Below the pieces are notes generated by a model, which was not told the DNA's origin, did no database searches, and saw nothing but the letters and a program-made list of their open reading frames with translations. The position numbers were made by a program, and so were the translations under genes. From Agromyces lapidis (GTDB taxonomy: Bacteria > Actinomycetota > Actinomycetes > Actinomycetales > Microbacteriaceae): a stretch of DNA of 64,000 nt. Of the stretch, positions 1 through 8,259 are shown piece by piece (position 1 is the stretch's first letter; each line of letters begins with the position of its first letter). The stretch covers positions 310,001 through 374,000 of the forward strand of contig NZ_WBIQ01000007.1 of NCBI RefSeq assembly GCF_009749405.1. The letters run 5' to 3'.

Positions 1-1
1 C

Positions 2-376
2 CGTCAGGTGCTCGTGCCGTGGGGCGATCGCGCACCCGAGCGCCGTGAGGCGCCGTGGCCCGGCAGCCTGCCCGCGCTCGCGCCGGCGAGCGTGTTCCGC
101 GAGCGGCATCCGGTCGCCCTGCTCGACGCGGCCGGTGCCCCCGTCGCGATCGACGAGCGCGGAGCGATCTCGGCCCCGCCCGTGCGTTTCGCGGTCGGCA
201 GCGGCGCCTCCGCGCAGGTGCGGGCGTGGGCGGGGCCGTGGCCCGTCGTCGAACGCTGGTGGGACGCCGAACGGGCCCGCCGCGTGCACCGCTTCCAGAT
301 CGTCGACCACGACGGCTGCGCGTGGCTGCTCGTGCGCGACGACGAGGGCTGGTGGGCCGAGGCGAGGTACGACTGA
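2..376 (+). CDS. imuB: ImuB-like Y-family polymerase homologue, C-terminal fragment (5' end outside window)
   Basis: Only the last 124 codons lie in the window; the reading frame is open to the left edge. The tail carries the tryptophan-rich ending (GPWPVVERWWD, EGWWAEARYD) typical of the ImuB C-terminus in actinobacteria. ImuB is a catalytically inactive Y-family polymerase homologue that bridges the beta clamp and DnaE2 in SOS translesion synthesis. Its TGA overlaps the ATG of dnaE2 by one base (TGATG), so the two are translationally coupled. The assignment rests mainly on this linkage, because the polymerase domain is out of view. Confidence 0.8.
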   Translation, partial: RQVLVPWGDRAPERREAPWPGSLPALAPASVFRERHPVALLDAAGAPVAIDERGAISAPPVRFAVGSGASAQVRAWAGPWPVVERWWDAERARRVHRFQIVDHDGCAWLLVRDDEGWWAEARYD

Positions 377-3300
377 TGGGCTGGAACAACCCCGAGATCC
401 CCTGGTCGGAGCTCGAGCGCACGCTCTCCGACCGGCGTCGCCCGAACCCCGGCGCATCGAAGCTCATCGCCGACGGCGGCGACGGCCCGGCGTTCAGCCG
501 CAAGCGCCAGCCGTACCGGCCGAGCGAGGGCCTCGCCGCACCCGACGGGCCGGTGGTGCCCTACGCCGAGTTGCACGCGCACTCGAACTACAGCTTCCTC
601 GACGGCGCCTCGGCGCCCGAGCAGCTCGTCGAGGAGGCGCATCGGCTCGGCCTCGCCGGACTCGCGATCACCGATCACGACGGCTTCTACGGCATCGTGC
701 GCTTCGCCGAGGCGGCCGAGAGCTTCCCAGAGCTCGGCACCGTCTTCGGTGCCGAGCTCTCGCTCGGACTCAGCGCCCCGCAGATGGGCGCCGCCGACCC
801 CGAGGGCGAGCACCTGCTCGTGCTCGCCCGCCGCGAGGAGGGCTACCATCGGCTCGCCGCGGCGATCACCGCCGGGCAGCTCGCGGGCGGTGAGAAGGGC
901 CGTCCCGTCTACGGGCTCGAGGAGCTCGCCGAACGCGCGGGCGGCGAATGGGTCATCCCCACCGGGTGCCGGAAGGGCGCGGTTCGCCGCGCCCTCGACC
1001 TCGGCGGCGCGGAGGCCGCGTGGCGCGAGCTCGACCGCCTGATCGCGCTCTTCGGACGCGAGCAGGTCGTGGTCGAGCTCTTCGATCACGGGGCCCCGGC
1101 CGACCAGCGCGCGAACGACGTGCTCGCGGGGCTCGCAGAACGGGCGGGGCTCCCCCTCCTCGCGACGAACGCCGTGCACTACGCGACCCCGCCCGAGCAT
1201 CGGCTCGCGAACGCCCTCGCGGCGGTGCGCGCCCGGCGCAGCCTCGACGAGCTCGACGGGTGGCTGCCGGCCTCCGACGGCATGCACCTGCGCAGCGGCG
1301 CCGAGATGGCGGCCCGCTTCGCCCGCTACCCGGGTGCGGTCGAGCACTCGGTCGTGCTCGCGGGCGAACTCGGCTTCACGCTGCGCAGCGCCCGTCCGCG
1401 GCTGCCCCGGCAAGAGGTCCCAGCGGGGCACACCTCGATGAGCTGGCTGCGCGAACTCGTCTGGCAGGGCGCCGCAGAGCTCTATCCGGGGGTGCCCGAG
1501 CAGGTGCGCGCGCGGCTCGAGCACGAGCTCGCGGTGATCGAGCAGAAGGACTTCCCCGGCTACTTCCTGATCGTGCACGATCTCGTGAGCGAAGCCCGGC
1601 GGCGAGGCATCCTCTGCCAGGGGCGCGGTTCGGCGGCGAACTCGGCCGTCTGCTACGCGCTGCGCATCACCGCCGTCGACTCGATCAAGTTCGACCTGCC
1701 CTTCGAACGCTTCCTCTCGGCCCTGCGCGACGAGGAGCCCGACATCGACGTCGACTTCGACTCCGATCGGCGCGAGGAGATCATCCAGTACGTCTACGCG
1801 AAGTACGGCAGGCAGAACGCCGCGCAGGTGGCGAACGTCATCAGCTACCGGCCGAAGGTCGCGGTGCGTGACATGGCCAAGGCGCTCGGCTACGGCGCCG
1901 GGCAGCAGGACGCGTGGTCGCGGCAGGTCGAACGCTGGGGGGCCGTCGTCGAGACCGACGACCACGACATCCCCGCGCCGGTGATCGCGCTCGCCGAGCA
2001 GGTGCTCGGCTTCCCGCGCCACCTCGGCATCCACTCGGGCGGCATGGTGCTCACCGACCGGCCGGTGGGCGAGGTCTGCCCCATCGAGCACGCCCGCATG
2101 CCGAACCGCACGGTCCTGCAATGGGACAAGGACGACTGCGCCTGGATGGGCCTCGTGAAGTTCGACCTGCTCGGGCTCGGCATGCTCGCCGCCCTGCAGT
2201 ACACCTTCGATCTCGTGCGCGAGCACACGGGCGAGGTGTGGGAACTGCAGTCGATTCCCAAAGAAGAGGCCGCCGTATACGACATGCTCTGCCGGGCCGA
2301 TTCGATCGGCGTCTTCCAGGTCGAGAGCCGTGCGCAGATGGGCACCCTCCCCCGGCTGAAGCCGCGCCGGTACTACGACCTCGTGGTCGAGATCGCGCTC
2401 ATCAGGCCAGGCCCGGTGCAGGGCGGCGCGGTGCACCCGTACATCCGCCGTCGGACCGGCGAGGAGGCCGTCAGCTACCTGCACCCGAATCTGAAGCCGG
2501 TTCTCGAACGCACCCTCGGCGTGCCGCTCTTCCAGGAGCAGCTCATGCAGATGGCGGTCGCGGTCGGCGGTTGCACGGCCGCCGACGCCGACCTGCTGCG
2601 CCGGGCGATGGGGTCCAAGCGCGGGGTCGAGAAGATCTCGAAGCTGCGTGCGAAGCTCTTCGAGGGCATGGCGGCCAACGGCATCTCCGACGACGACGCC
2701 CAGGCGATCTACGCGAAGATCGAGGCCTTCGCGAACTTCGGCTTCGCCGAGAGCCACGCCCTCGCCTTCGCACTGCTCGTCTACACGAGCTCCTGGCTGA
2801 AGCTGCACTACCCCGCGGCGTTCCTCGCCGCACTGCTGCGCGCGCAGCCCATGGGGTTCTACTCGCCGCAGACCCTCACCGCCGATGCGCGCCGACACGG
2901 GGTGCGGGTGCTGCGACCCGACGTGCTGCGTTCGGGCGCGCACGCGGGGCTCGAGGTGCTCGAGCCGGCGGTCGGCTCGGGCAGCGCAGGCGGTGGGGCG
3001 GATGCCACGTGGTCGCCCGACGACCGCCGCCGCCCGCCGAGCGGGCTCCACTCGTGCACCGACGCCGAGCAGCCCCCGATCGGCGATTTCGACCGCTCGG
3101 CGCCCGATCGTTCGGCCGAGCACCGGCGCGACGCCGCCTTCGCCGTGCGGCTCGGCCTCGCCGACGTGCAGGCGATCGGCCAGCAGGTGGCGCAGCGCAT
3201 CGTCGACGAACGCGAGGCGCACGGCCCCTACCGCGACATGGCCGACGTCTCGCGGCGGGCCGGGCTCGATACCGAGCAGCTCGAGGCGCTCGCCGCGGCC

Positions 3301-3843
3301 GGCGCCTTCGACGGCTTCGGGCTCTCCCGACGCGAGGCGCTGTGGCTGGCCGGCGAGGCGGCGCAGGATCGCGCCGAGTTCCTGCCGGGCTCGGTGGTCG
3401 TGGTGCAGCCGCCGCTCCTGCCGATGCTCTCGCCCGCCGAGCAGGTCGTCTACGACCTCTGGTCGACCGGCATCTCCCCCGACGACCATCCGATCCGCCA
3501 CATCCGCGAGCGGCTCGACGAGCGCGGGGTGATCCGCATCGATCGCCTGCGCGACGTCGAATCTGGTCGGCGGGTCGAGGTCGGCGGGGTCGTGACGCAT
3601 CGGCAGCGCCCTGCGACGGCCTCTGGCATCACCTTCCTGAACCTCGAAGACGAATCGGGCACCCTCAACGTGATCGCCGGGGTCGGCGTCTGGAACCGGT
3701 ACCGGCGCATCGCCCGGGAGGCACCCGCGATGGTCGTGCGCGGCATCCTCGAGCGTTCGAAAGAGGGAGTGACGAATCTCATCGTCGACCGATTCGAGTC
3801 GCTCACCGTCGCCGCGCCCTCCCGTTCGCGCGACTTCCGGTGA
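376..3843 (+). CDS. dnaE2: Error-prone DNA polymerase III alpha subunit DnaE2
   Basis: 1155-residue C-family polymerase for SOS-induced translesion synthesis in the ImuA'-ImuB-DnaE2 mutasome. The N-terminal PHP domain begins near residue 65 (LHAHSNYSFLDGAS, then ITDHDGFYG). The palm follows, with GRGSAANS near 416 and the catalytic PDIDVDF motif at 455-461 (Asp456 and Asp458). The fingers/HhH region and a C-terminal OB fold come next (GVVTHRQRPATASGITFLNLEDE). Residues about 860-915 form a Gly/Pro/Arg-rich insertion of poorly conserved appearance. The start at 376 is preferred over upstream in-frame starts because it overlaps the imuB stop and opens with MGWNNPEIPW, a usual DnaE2 beginning. 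No LexA box is visible here; it would lie upstream of the operon. Confidence 0.96.
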   Translation: MGWNNPEIPWSELERTLSDRRRPNPGASKLIADGGDGPAFSRKRQPYRPSEGLAAPDGPVVPYAELHAHSNYSFLDGASAPEQLVEEAHRLGLAGLAITDHDGFYGIVRFAEAAESFPELGTVFGAELSLGLSAPQMGAADPEGEHLLVLARREEGYHRLAAAITAGQLAGGEKGRPVYGLEELAERAGGEWVIPTGCRKGAVRRALDLGGAEAAWRELDRLIALFGREQVVVELFDHGAPADQRANDVLAGLAERAGLPLLATNAVHYATPPEHRLANALAAVRARRSLDELDGWLPASDGMHLRSGAEMAARFARYPGAVEHSVVLAGELGFTLRSARPRLPRQEVPAGHTSMSWLRELVWQGAAELYPGVPEQVRARLEHELAVIEQKDFPGYFLIVHDLVSEARRRGILCQGRGSAANSAVCYALRITAVDSIKFDLPFERFLSALRDEEPDIDVDFDSDRREEIIQYVYAKYGRQNAAQVANVISYRPKVAVRDMAKALGYGAGQQDAWSRQVERWGAVVETDDHDIPAPVIALAEQVLGFPRHLGIHSGGMVLTDRPVGEVCPIEHARMPNRTVLQWDKDDCAWMGLVKFDLLGLGMLAALQYTFDLVREHTGEVWELQSIPKEEAAVYDMLCRADSIGVFQVESRAQMGTLPRLKPRRYYDLVVEIALIRPGPVQGGAVHPYIRRRTGEEAVSYLHPNLKPVLERTLGVPLFQEQLMQMAVAVGGCTAADADLLRRAMGSKRGVEKISKLRAKLFEGMAANGISDDDAQAIYAKIEAFANFGFAESHALAFALLVYTSSWLKLHYPAAFLAALLRAQPMGFYSPQTLTADARRHGVRVLRPDVLRSGAHAGLEVLEPAVGSGSAGGGADATWSPDDRRRPPSGLHSCTDAEQPPIGDFDRSAPDRSAEHRRDAAFAVRLGLADVQAIGQQVAQRIVDEREAHGPYRDMADVSRRAGLDTEQLEALAAAGAFDGFGLSRREALWLAGEAAQDRAEFLPGSVVVVQPPLLPMLSPAEQVVYDLWSTGISPDDHPIRHIRERLDERGVIRIDRLRDVESGRRVEVGGVVTHRQRPATASGITFLNLEDESGTLNVIAGVGVWNRYRRIAREAPAMVVRGILERSKEGVTNLIVDRFESLTVAAPSRSRDFR

Positions 3844-3928
3844 ACATTGCCGCGCGGCTCGCCTGCAGCCTGCCCGCGGCTGCTCGTGTCGTTCAGCGAC
3901 GTCGCCCGGCCTCCGATAGCCTCGATCG

Positions 3929-4798
3929 GTGCCCGCGACGCCTCCCTTCGACCATGATCCGACCGACCGCTACGGCGCTGACGTGCTCTCGGGCGACTGG
4001 CGCGCCCGAGGCCGCACGGTGATCCCCGCGGTCGAGGCCGAACGCGACCTCGTCGTCGAACTCGCCGAGTCGGGCTTCTGCGGTGCAGTGGTCGGCGTCG
4101 CGAAGGGCACCGTGACCCTCGAGGACCGCTTCGGCAAGCACCGGATGTTCCCGCTCGGTCACGGCTTCCTCGTCGACGGTCGCGCCGTGCAGCTCGTCGC
4201 ACCGAAGCCGAAGGCGCCGACCGGCCGGCTGCGCACCGCGTCCGGCTCGTTCGTCGCCGAGTCATCTCCCGCGAAGGTCGCACTGCCGAGCCGCATCTTC
4301 GTCGAGGGGCGTCACGACGCCGAGCTCGTCGAGAAGATCTGGGGCGCCGACCTCCGCGTCGAAGGGGTCGTCGTCGAGTACCTCGAGGGCGTCGACGTGC
4401 TGCCCGAGACGCTCGCGGAGTTCCGCCCCGGTGCGGGGCGGAAGGTCGGTGTGCTCGTCGACCACCTGGTGCCCGGCTCGAAGGAGCAGCGCATCGCCGA
4501 CGCCGTCGCCCGCGGCCCCCACGGCGCGCACGTGCTCGTGGTGGGGCATCCGTACATCGACATCTGGCAGGCCGTGAAGCCGGCACGCATCGGCAGGACC
4601 GAATGGCCGATCATCCCGCGCGGCACCGAGTGGAAGCACGGCATCTGCGAGGCGTTCGGCTGGCCGCACGAGGACCAGGCCGACATCGCCCGCGCGTGGC
4701 AGCGCATCCTCGGGCAGGTCCGCGGCTACGGCGACCTCGAGCCGGCCCTGCTCGGCCGGGTCGAAGAGCTCATCGACTTCGTCACCACGCCGGCCTGA
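3929..4798 (+). CDS. DUF3097 family protein
   Basis: 289-residue soluble protein matching the actinobacterial DUF3097 family along its length. The family has no assigned biochemical role. The central part (IFVEGRHDAELVEKIWG, then GVLVDHLVPGSKEQ) has an acidic, TOPRIM-like look, which is my inference. No signal peptide or membrane segment is seen. The GTG start has a perfect TAGCCT -10 box at 3917-3922, six bases upstream, and no Shine-Dalgarno sequence, so the mRNA is probably leaderless and independent of dnaE2, which ends 85 bases earlier. It converges on the SDR gene. Confidence 0.9.
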   Translation: MPATPPFDHDPTDRYGADVLSGDWRARGRTVIPAVEAERDLVVELAESGFCGAVVGVAKGTVTLEDRFGKHRMFPLGHGFLVDGRAVQLVAPKPKAPTGRLRTASGSFVAESSPAKVALPSRIFVEGRHDAELVEKIWGADLRVEGVVVEYLEGVDVLPETLAEFRPGAGRKVGVLVDHLVPGSKEQRIADAVARGPHGAHVLVVGHPYIDIWQAVKPARIGRTEWPIIPRGTEWKHGICEAFGWPHEDQADIARAWQRILGQVRGYGDLEPALLGRVEELIDFVTTPA

Positions 4799-4804
4799 AC
4801 CCGT

Positions 4805-4824
4805 CGCGCGCGGAGCCGCGCGCG
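4805..4824. terminator. GC-rich hairpin between convergent genes
   Basis: CGCGCGCGG (4805-4813) pairs with CCGCGCGCG (4816-4824), leaving a very tight loop; pairing could open to give a larger loop. It lies just after the DUF3097 stop and before the convergent SDR stop. There is no T-tract, as is common in actinobacteria, so this is only a plausible terminator. Confidence 0.4.
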
Positions 4825-4846
4825 CGGAGCCGTCACGGTCTCCGGC

Positions 4847-5623
4847 TCAGATCGAGAAGCCGCCGTCGCTGTGGATGAGCTGGCCGGTCACCCAGCGCGC
4901 CTCGTCGGACACGAGGAAGCGCACGAGCCTCGCCGCGTCGTCGGGGGTGCCGAGCCGGCCCGTGGGCTGCTGGGCGGTGAGCGCTGCGCGGGTCGCCTCA
5001 TCCATCCAGCCCGTGTCGACCGGGCCCGGGTTCACGAGGTTCGCGGTGATGCCGAGCGGGGCGAGCTCGCGGGCAGCGGCGATCACGATGCGATCGAGGG
5101 CGCCCTTCGACGCTCCGTAGGGCACGTTGCCGACGACGTGGTCGCTCGTGAGCGCGACGATGCGCCCGCCGCCGCCGCCGCCGCTGGCGCCGCCGCCTGC
5201 GGCCGGCAATTGCCGTGCGAACGCCTGCACGAGCAGCAGGGCTGCGCGGGCGTTCACGGCGAAATGCCGGTCGAAGCTCTCGAGGGAGGTGTCGAGGATG
5301 CCCGAGTCGACGCCCTGCGCGTGGGAGAGCACGAGTGCGCGAACCGGGCCGAGCTCCGCCGCGGCGGCGATGAGTCGTGCCGGCACCTCGGGGTCGGCGA
5401 GATCCGCGTCGAGCGCGATCACCCGGGAACCGAGCGCGCGCAGCTCGGCCTCGAGCGCGGCGGGGTCGCGATCGGGGTCGCCGCCGAGGGCCATCCGACG
5501 GTCGTATTCGCCGAGGTGGCTGAATGCGATGTCCCAGCCGTCGGCGGCGAGAGCGACGGCGATCGCCCAGGCGATCGTGTTGCGGCGGCCGGCGCCGGTG
5601 ATCAGGGCGACAGGGCGGGTCAT
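4847..5623 (-). CDS. SDR family oxidoreductase
   Basis: 258-residue short-chain dehydrogenase/reductase. The Rossmann entry is TGAGRRNTIAWAIA near residue 9, a variant of TGxxxGIG. The catalytic Ser-Tyr-Lys set is visible in TSDHVVGNVPYGASKG, and the C-terminus has the usual NPGPVDTGWM and DGGFSI segments. A Gly-rich insert (ASGGGGGGR) just before the catalytic strand comes from a GCC triplet run and is likely variable in length. The start was moved to 5623, where GAGGAG sits 7 bases upstream; the longer ORF has no ribosome site. The substrate is unknown; family members reduce ketones or enoyl thioesters with NAD(P)H. Confidence 0.88.
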   Translation of the reverse strand: MTRPVALITGAGRRNTIAWAIAVALAADGWDIAFSHLGEYDRRMALGGDPDRDPAALEAELRALGSRVIALDADLADPEVPARLIAAAAELGPVRALVLSHAQGVDSGILDTSLESFDRHFAVNARAALLLVQAFARQLPAAGGGASGGGGGGRIVALTSDHVVGNVPYGASKGALDRIVIAAARELAPLGITANLVNPGPVDTGWMDEATRAALTAQQPTGRLGTPDDAARLVRFLVSDEARWVTGQLIHSDGGFSI

Positions 5624-5663
5624 GGGACTCCTCGGGGGCGAAGGGATCATCGGCAGCGGGTGG

Positions 5664-6761
5664 TCACGACGCGGCCGGCAGCGTCACGACGACGCGGAGC
5701 CCTCCCCCGTCGCGTGACGCGAGGGTGAGGGTGCCGCCGTGCGCCCGAACGATGCTCTTCACGATAGCGAGGCCGAGTCCGACGCCGCCCCGATCGGTTC
5801 TGATGCGTACGTTTCCACGGCGGAACGGTTCGGTCAGCGTCGACACGAGCGCGGGGTCGAGTCGCTCGCCGGTGTTCTCGACGACGAGCACCGCCTCACC
5901 CGGGCGCGATGCGGTCGTGACCCGCACGGCGCCGTCGGCACGCAGGTTGTGGACGATCGCGTTGTGCACGAGGTTCGTCGTCAGCTGCAGCAGGAGCGCG
6001 GGCGAGCCGAGCGCGACGGCGACGTCTCCTGAGACGTCGAGCGCGATGCCGCGCTGCTCGGCGAGCGGAAGCAGCGTTTCGGCAGCCTGCTCGGCGAGCA
6101 GCGAGAGATCGACGGGCTCGCGGGCGAACGACTGCTGGTCTGCGCGGCTCAGCAGGAGCAGCGCCTCGGTGAGCTCGATCGCACGCGTGTTGACCGTCTG
6201 CAGGCGCTCGATGAGGGCCGTGGTGTCGCTCTGCGGGTCGTCGTGGGCGACCTCGAGCAGAGTCTGGGTGATCGACAGCGGAGTGCGCAGCTCGTGCGAG
6301 GCGTTCGCGGCGAAGCGACGCTGCTCGTCGAGGTGGGCCTCGAGCTGCGCGAGCATCGCGTCGAAGCTGTCGGCCAGTTCGCGGAACTCATCGCGACGGC
6401 CCTCCAGTTCGACGCGGTGCGAGAGCGAACCGGTCGCGGCCCGCCGCGTGGCCGCAGTGAGGCGCCGCAGCGGGGCGAGCATCCGGCCGGCGAGGAACCA
6501 GCCGCCCGCGAGCCCGAGCAGGAGGAGGAAGAGCAGGGCCCAGGCGACCGCGGGCGCGAAGGCCCGGATGAGGTCGTCGCGCCCCGGTACGAAGCCGCCG
6601 ATGGTCGCGATCGCCTCGGCCGGAACATAGCGCAGGAGGAACGCCCAGACCACCGCGAGGAGCAGCGCGCCGGCGACCATGAGGAAGCCCGCGTAGCTCA
6701 GGGTGAGCTTGAGACGGACGCTGAGCCCCGGTGCCCTATCCACGTACGTCACCGTCCCCAT
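5664..6761 (-). CDS. Sensor histidine kinase (VanS/OmpR-partner type)
   Basis: Class I kinase of about 365 residues with two transmembrane helices (about 22-48 and 72-93) around a short loop of some 25 residues, then HAMP (RMLAPLRRLTAATRR), a HisKA domain with the H-box ASHELRTPL (His156 from this start) and HATPase_c with the N-box NLVHNAIVHN and G-box RGGVGLGLAIVKS. The tiny external loop suggests sensing within or at the membrane, as in VanS-type and intramembrane-sensing kinases. It is read from the same mRNA as the response regulator and overlaps it by about 26 bases. A GTG nine bases further upstream (6770) is an alternative start. The VanY/VanZ neighbours suggest a cell-wall signal; this is inference. 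Confidence 0.93.
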   Translation of the reverse strand: MGTVTYVDRAPGLSVRLKLTLSYAGFLMVAGALLLAVVWAFLLRYVPAEAIATIGGFVPGRDDLIRAFAPAVAWALLFLLLLGLAGGWFLAGRMLAPLRRLTAATRRAATGSLSHRVELEGRRDEFRELADSFDAMLAQLEAHLDEQRRFAANASHELRTPLSITQTLLEVAHDDPQSDTTALIERLQTVNTRAIELTEALLLLSRADQQSFAREPVDLSLLAEQAAETLLPLAEQRGIALDVSGDVAVALGSPALLLQLTTNLVHNAIVHNLRADGAVRVTTASRPGEAVLVVENTGERLDPALVSTLTEPFRRGNVRIRTDRGGVGLGLAIVKSIVRAHGGTLTLASRDGGGLRVVVTLPAAS

Positions 6762-7473
6762 GCCCTTCACCGCCGTCGTCCGGGCGCCCGCCCGCCCGGT
6801 CGGCGGCGGTCCGCCCGGTGTCGATGCGGTAGCCCACTCCGGGAACCGTGGCGATCAGCCACGGCTCGCCGAGTCGCTTCCGCAGCGCCGAAACGGTGAT
6901 GCGCACGGCGTTGGTGAAGGGGTCGGCGTGCTCGTCCCAGGCGCGCTCCAGCAGCTCCTCCGCGCTGATCACCCCGCCTTCGGCGGCGACGAGCACCTCG
7001 AGCACCGCGAACTGCTTGCGGGTGAGCGCGACGTAGCGCCCGTCGCGGTGCACCTCCCGCCGGAACGCATCGAGCCGCAGCCCCGCGATCTCGCGAACCG
7101 GGGGCCGATTGTGCGCGCGTCGTCGATCGAGCGCACGGAGCCGCAGCACGAGCTCGCGAAGCGCGAACGGCTTGGTGAGGTAGTCGTCGGCGCCGAGCTC
7201 GAAACCGGAGGCCTTGTCGTCGAGCCGATCGGCCGCGGTGAGCATGAGGATCGGGGTCCCGCTGCCCGAGGCGACGATGCGTCGGGCGACCTCGTCGCCC
7301 GACGGGCCCGGGATATCGCGGTCGAGCACCGCGAGGTCATAGGAGTTCACGCTCAGCAGCTCGAGCGCGGTGTCGCCGTCGCCCGCGATGTCGGCGGCGA
7401 TCGCCTCGAGCCGAAGCCCGTCACGGATGGCTCCGGCCAGGAGTGGTTCGTCCTCGACGATCAGCACGCGCAC
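6736..7473 (-). CDS. OmpR/PhoB-family response regulator (VanR-like)
   Basis: 245 residues: a receiver domain (MRVLIVEDEP, phosphoacceptor Asp51 in LAVLDRD, Lys in LTKPF) followed by a winged-helix trans_reg_C domain (TRKQFAVLEVL, then FTNAVRITVSALRKRL and TVPGVGYRI). The C-terminal tail is Asp/Gly-rich. The GTG start at 7473 is chosen because TACCAT lies exactly seven bases upstream (7481-7486 on the top strand) and no Shine-Dalgarno sequence exists, so the RR-HK mRNA appears leaderless. The gene is divergent from the VanY-like gene across 87 bp, so it is the obvious candidate to control both directions. Confidence 0.94.
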   Translation of the reverse strand: MRVLIVEDEPLLAGAIRDGLRLEAIAADIAGDGDTALELLSVNSYDLAVLDRDIPGPSGDEVARRIVASGSGTPILMLTAADRLDDKASGFELGADDYLTKPFALRELVLRLRALDRRRAHNRPPVREIAGLRLDAFRREVHRDGRYVALTRKQFAVLEVLVAAEGGVISAEELLERAWDEHADPFTNAVRITVSALRKRLGEPWLIATVPGVGYRIDTGRTAADRAGGRPDDGGEGHGDGDVRG

Positions 7474-7494
7474 GCTTCCGATGGTACGAGGCGG

Positions 7495-7515
7495 CGCATA
7501 TCGCCGGTGTATGCG
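7495..7515. promoter_or_regulatory. Inverted repeat in the RR/VanY divergent region
   Basis: CGCATA (7495-7500) and TATGCG (7510-7515) form exact arms nine bases apart. They sit about where the -35 region of a vanY-direction promoter with -10 TACGCT (7524-7529) would lie. There is no good -35 hexamer there, which fits an activator-dependent promoter bound by the neighbouring response regulator. Predicted from position and symmetry only. Confidence 0.4.
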
Positions 7516-7560
7516 AAAGCGGATACGCTCCGGCAACAGCCGCTCCCGTTGGCTGATTGC

Positions 7561-8259
7561 ATGACCACGAAGGCCCGCCCTGAAACCTCCGCATACCGCA
7601 TCGGAACCGCACGCCGCCCGGTTGCGGCCCGCCGTGCGAACCCGTTCGCCCTCCTCATCGCGCTCGCGCTCGCGCTCGCGATCGGCGCGACGATGCTCGT
7701 GACGGCGGTCGCCGGATCCCTCGGCGGGCCGTCGTCGTCGGCGATGCCGCCGACGGGCGGCGAGCCGATCCCCGGTGCGGGGCCGGCACGCGACGGCGAC
7801 GATGCGGTCGACGGGGACGGTCGTGTCGGCGCCGGCGTATCCGTCTTCGACGACGGCGAGGCGGCGGTCGCGAATCTCGACCCCGTGCTCCTCGACGCCG
7901 TCCGCCGTGCGGCGACGGACGCCGAGGCCGAGGGCATCGCCTTCGTCGTCAACAGCGGCTGGCGATCCGCCGAGTACCAGGAGGAGCTGCTGCGGGACGC
8001 CGTCGCCGAGTACGGCTCGGCGGAGGAGGCGGCGCGCTGGGTCGCCACCGCGGAGACCTCGCCGCATGTGCAGGGCGACGCGATCGATCTCGGCGAGTGG
8101 CAGGCCACCTCGTGGCTCTCGGAGCACGGGGCCGCGTACGGGCTCTGCCAGATCTACGCCAACGAGTCGTGGCATTTCGAGCTGCGTCCCGCGGCGGTCG
8201 CCGACGGCTGCCCCGAGCCGTACGCCGACCCCACCGAGGATCCGCGGATGCAACGATGA
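7561..8259 (+). CDS. M15 family D-alanyl-D-alanine carboxypeptidase (VanY-like), membrane-anchored
   Basis: 232 residues. An N-terminal helix (FALLIALALALAIGATMLV, about 29-47) works as signal anchor, followed by a Gly/Asp-rich spacer and an extracellular zinc peptidase domain of the VanY/M15B type. The zinc motifs are intact: SPHVQGDAID (SxHxxGxAxD, near 167-176) and the terminal His in ESWHFEL near 205; NSGWRSAEYQ is the family's arginine-bearing loop. Such enzymes trim D-Ala from muropeptide stems outside the membrane. The start at 7561 precedes the anchor helix; its ribosome site is weak. Its stop overlaps the VanZ-like start (ATGA), so the two are coupled. Confidence 0.92.
   Translation: MTTKARPETSAYRIGTARRPVAARRANPFALLIALALALAIGATMLVTAVAGSLGGPSSSAMPPTGGEPIPGAGPARDGDDAVDGDGRVGAGVSVFDDGEAAVANLDPVLLDAVRRAATDAEAEGIAFVVNSGWRSAEYQEELLRDAVAEYGSAEEAARWVATAETSPHVQGDAIDLGEWQATSWLSEHGAAYGLCQIYANESWHFELRPAAVADGCPEPYADPTEDPRMQR

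Noticed and set aside
4-3600. 1198-codon open frame on the bottom strand across dnaE2
   Set aside because: It mirrors the codons of dnaE2 (high GC3 removes stops on the antisense strand); its protein has an Arg/Gly/His/Glu bias and no recognisable domain.
5155-5215. GCC-triplet run as a functional repeat
   Set aside because: It codes for a Gly-rich loop within the SDR gene; codon bias and slippage explain it.
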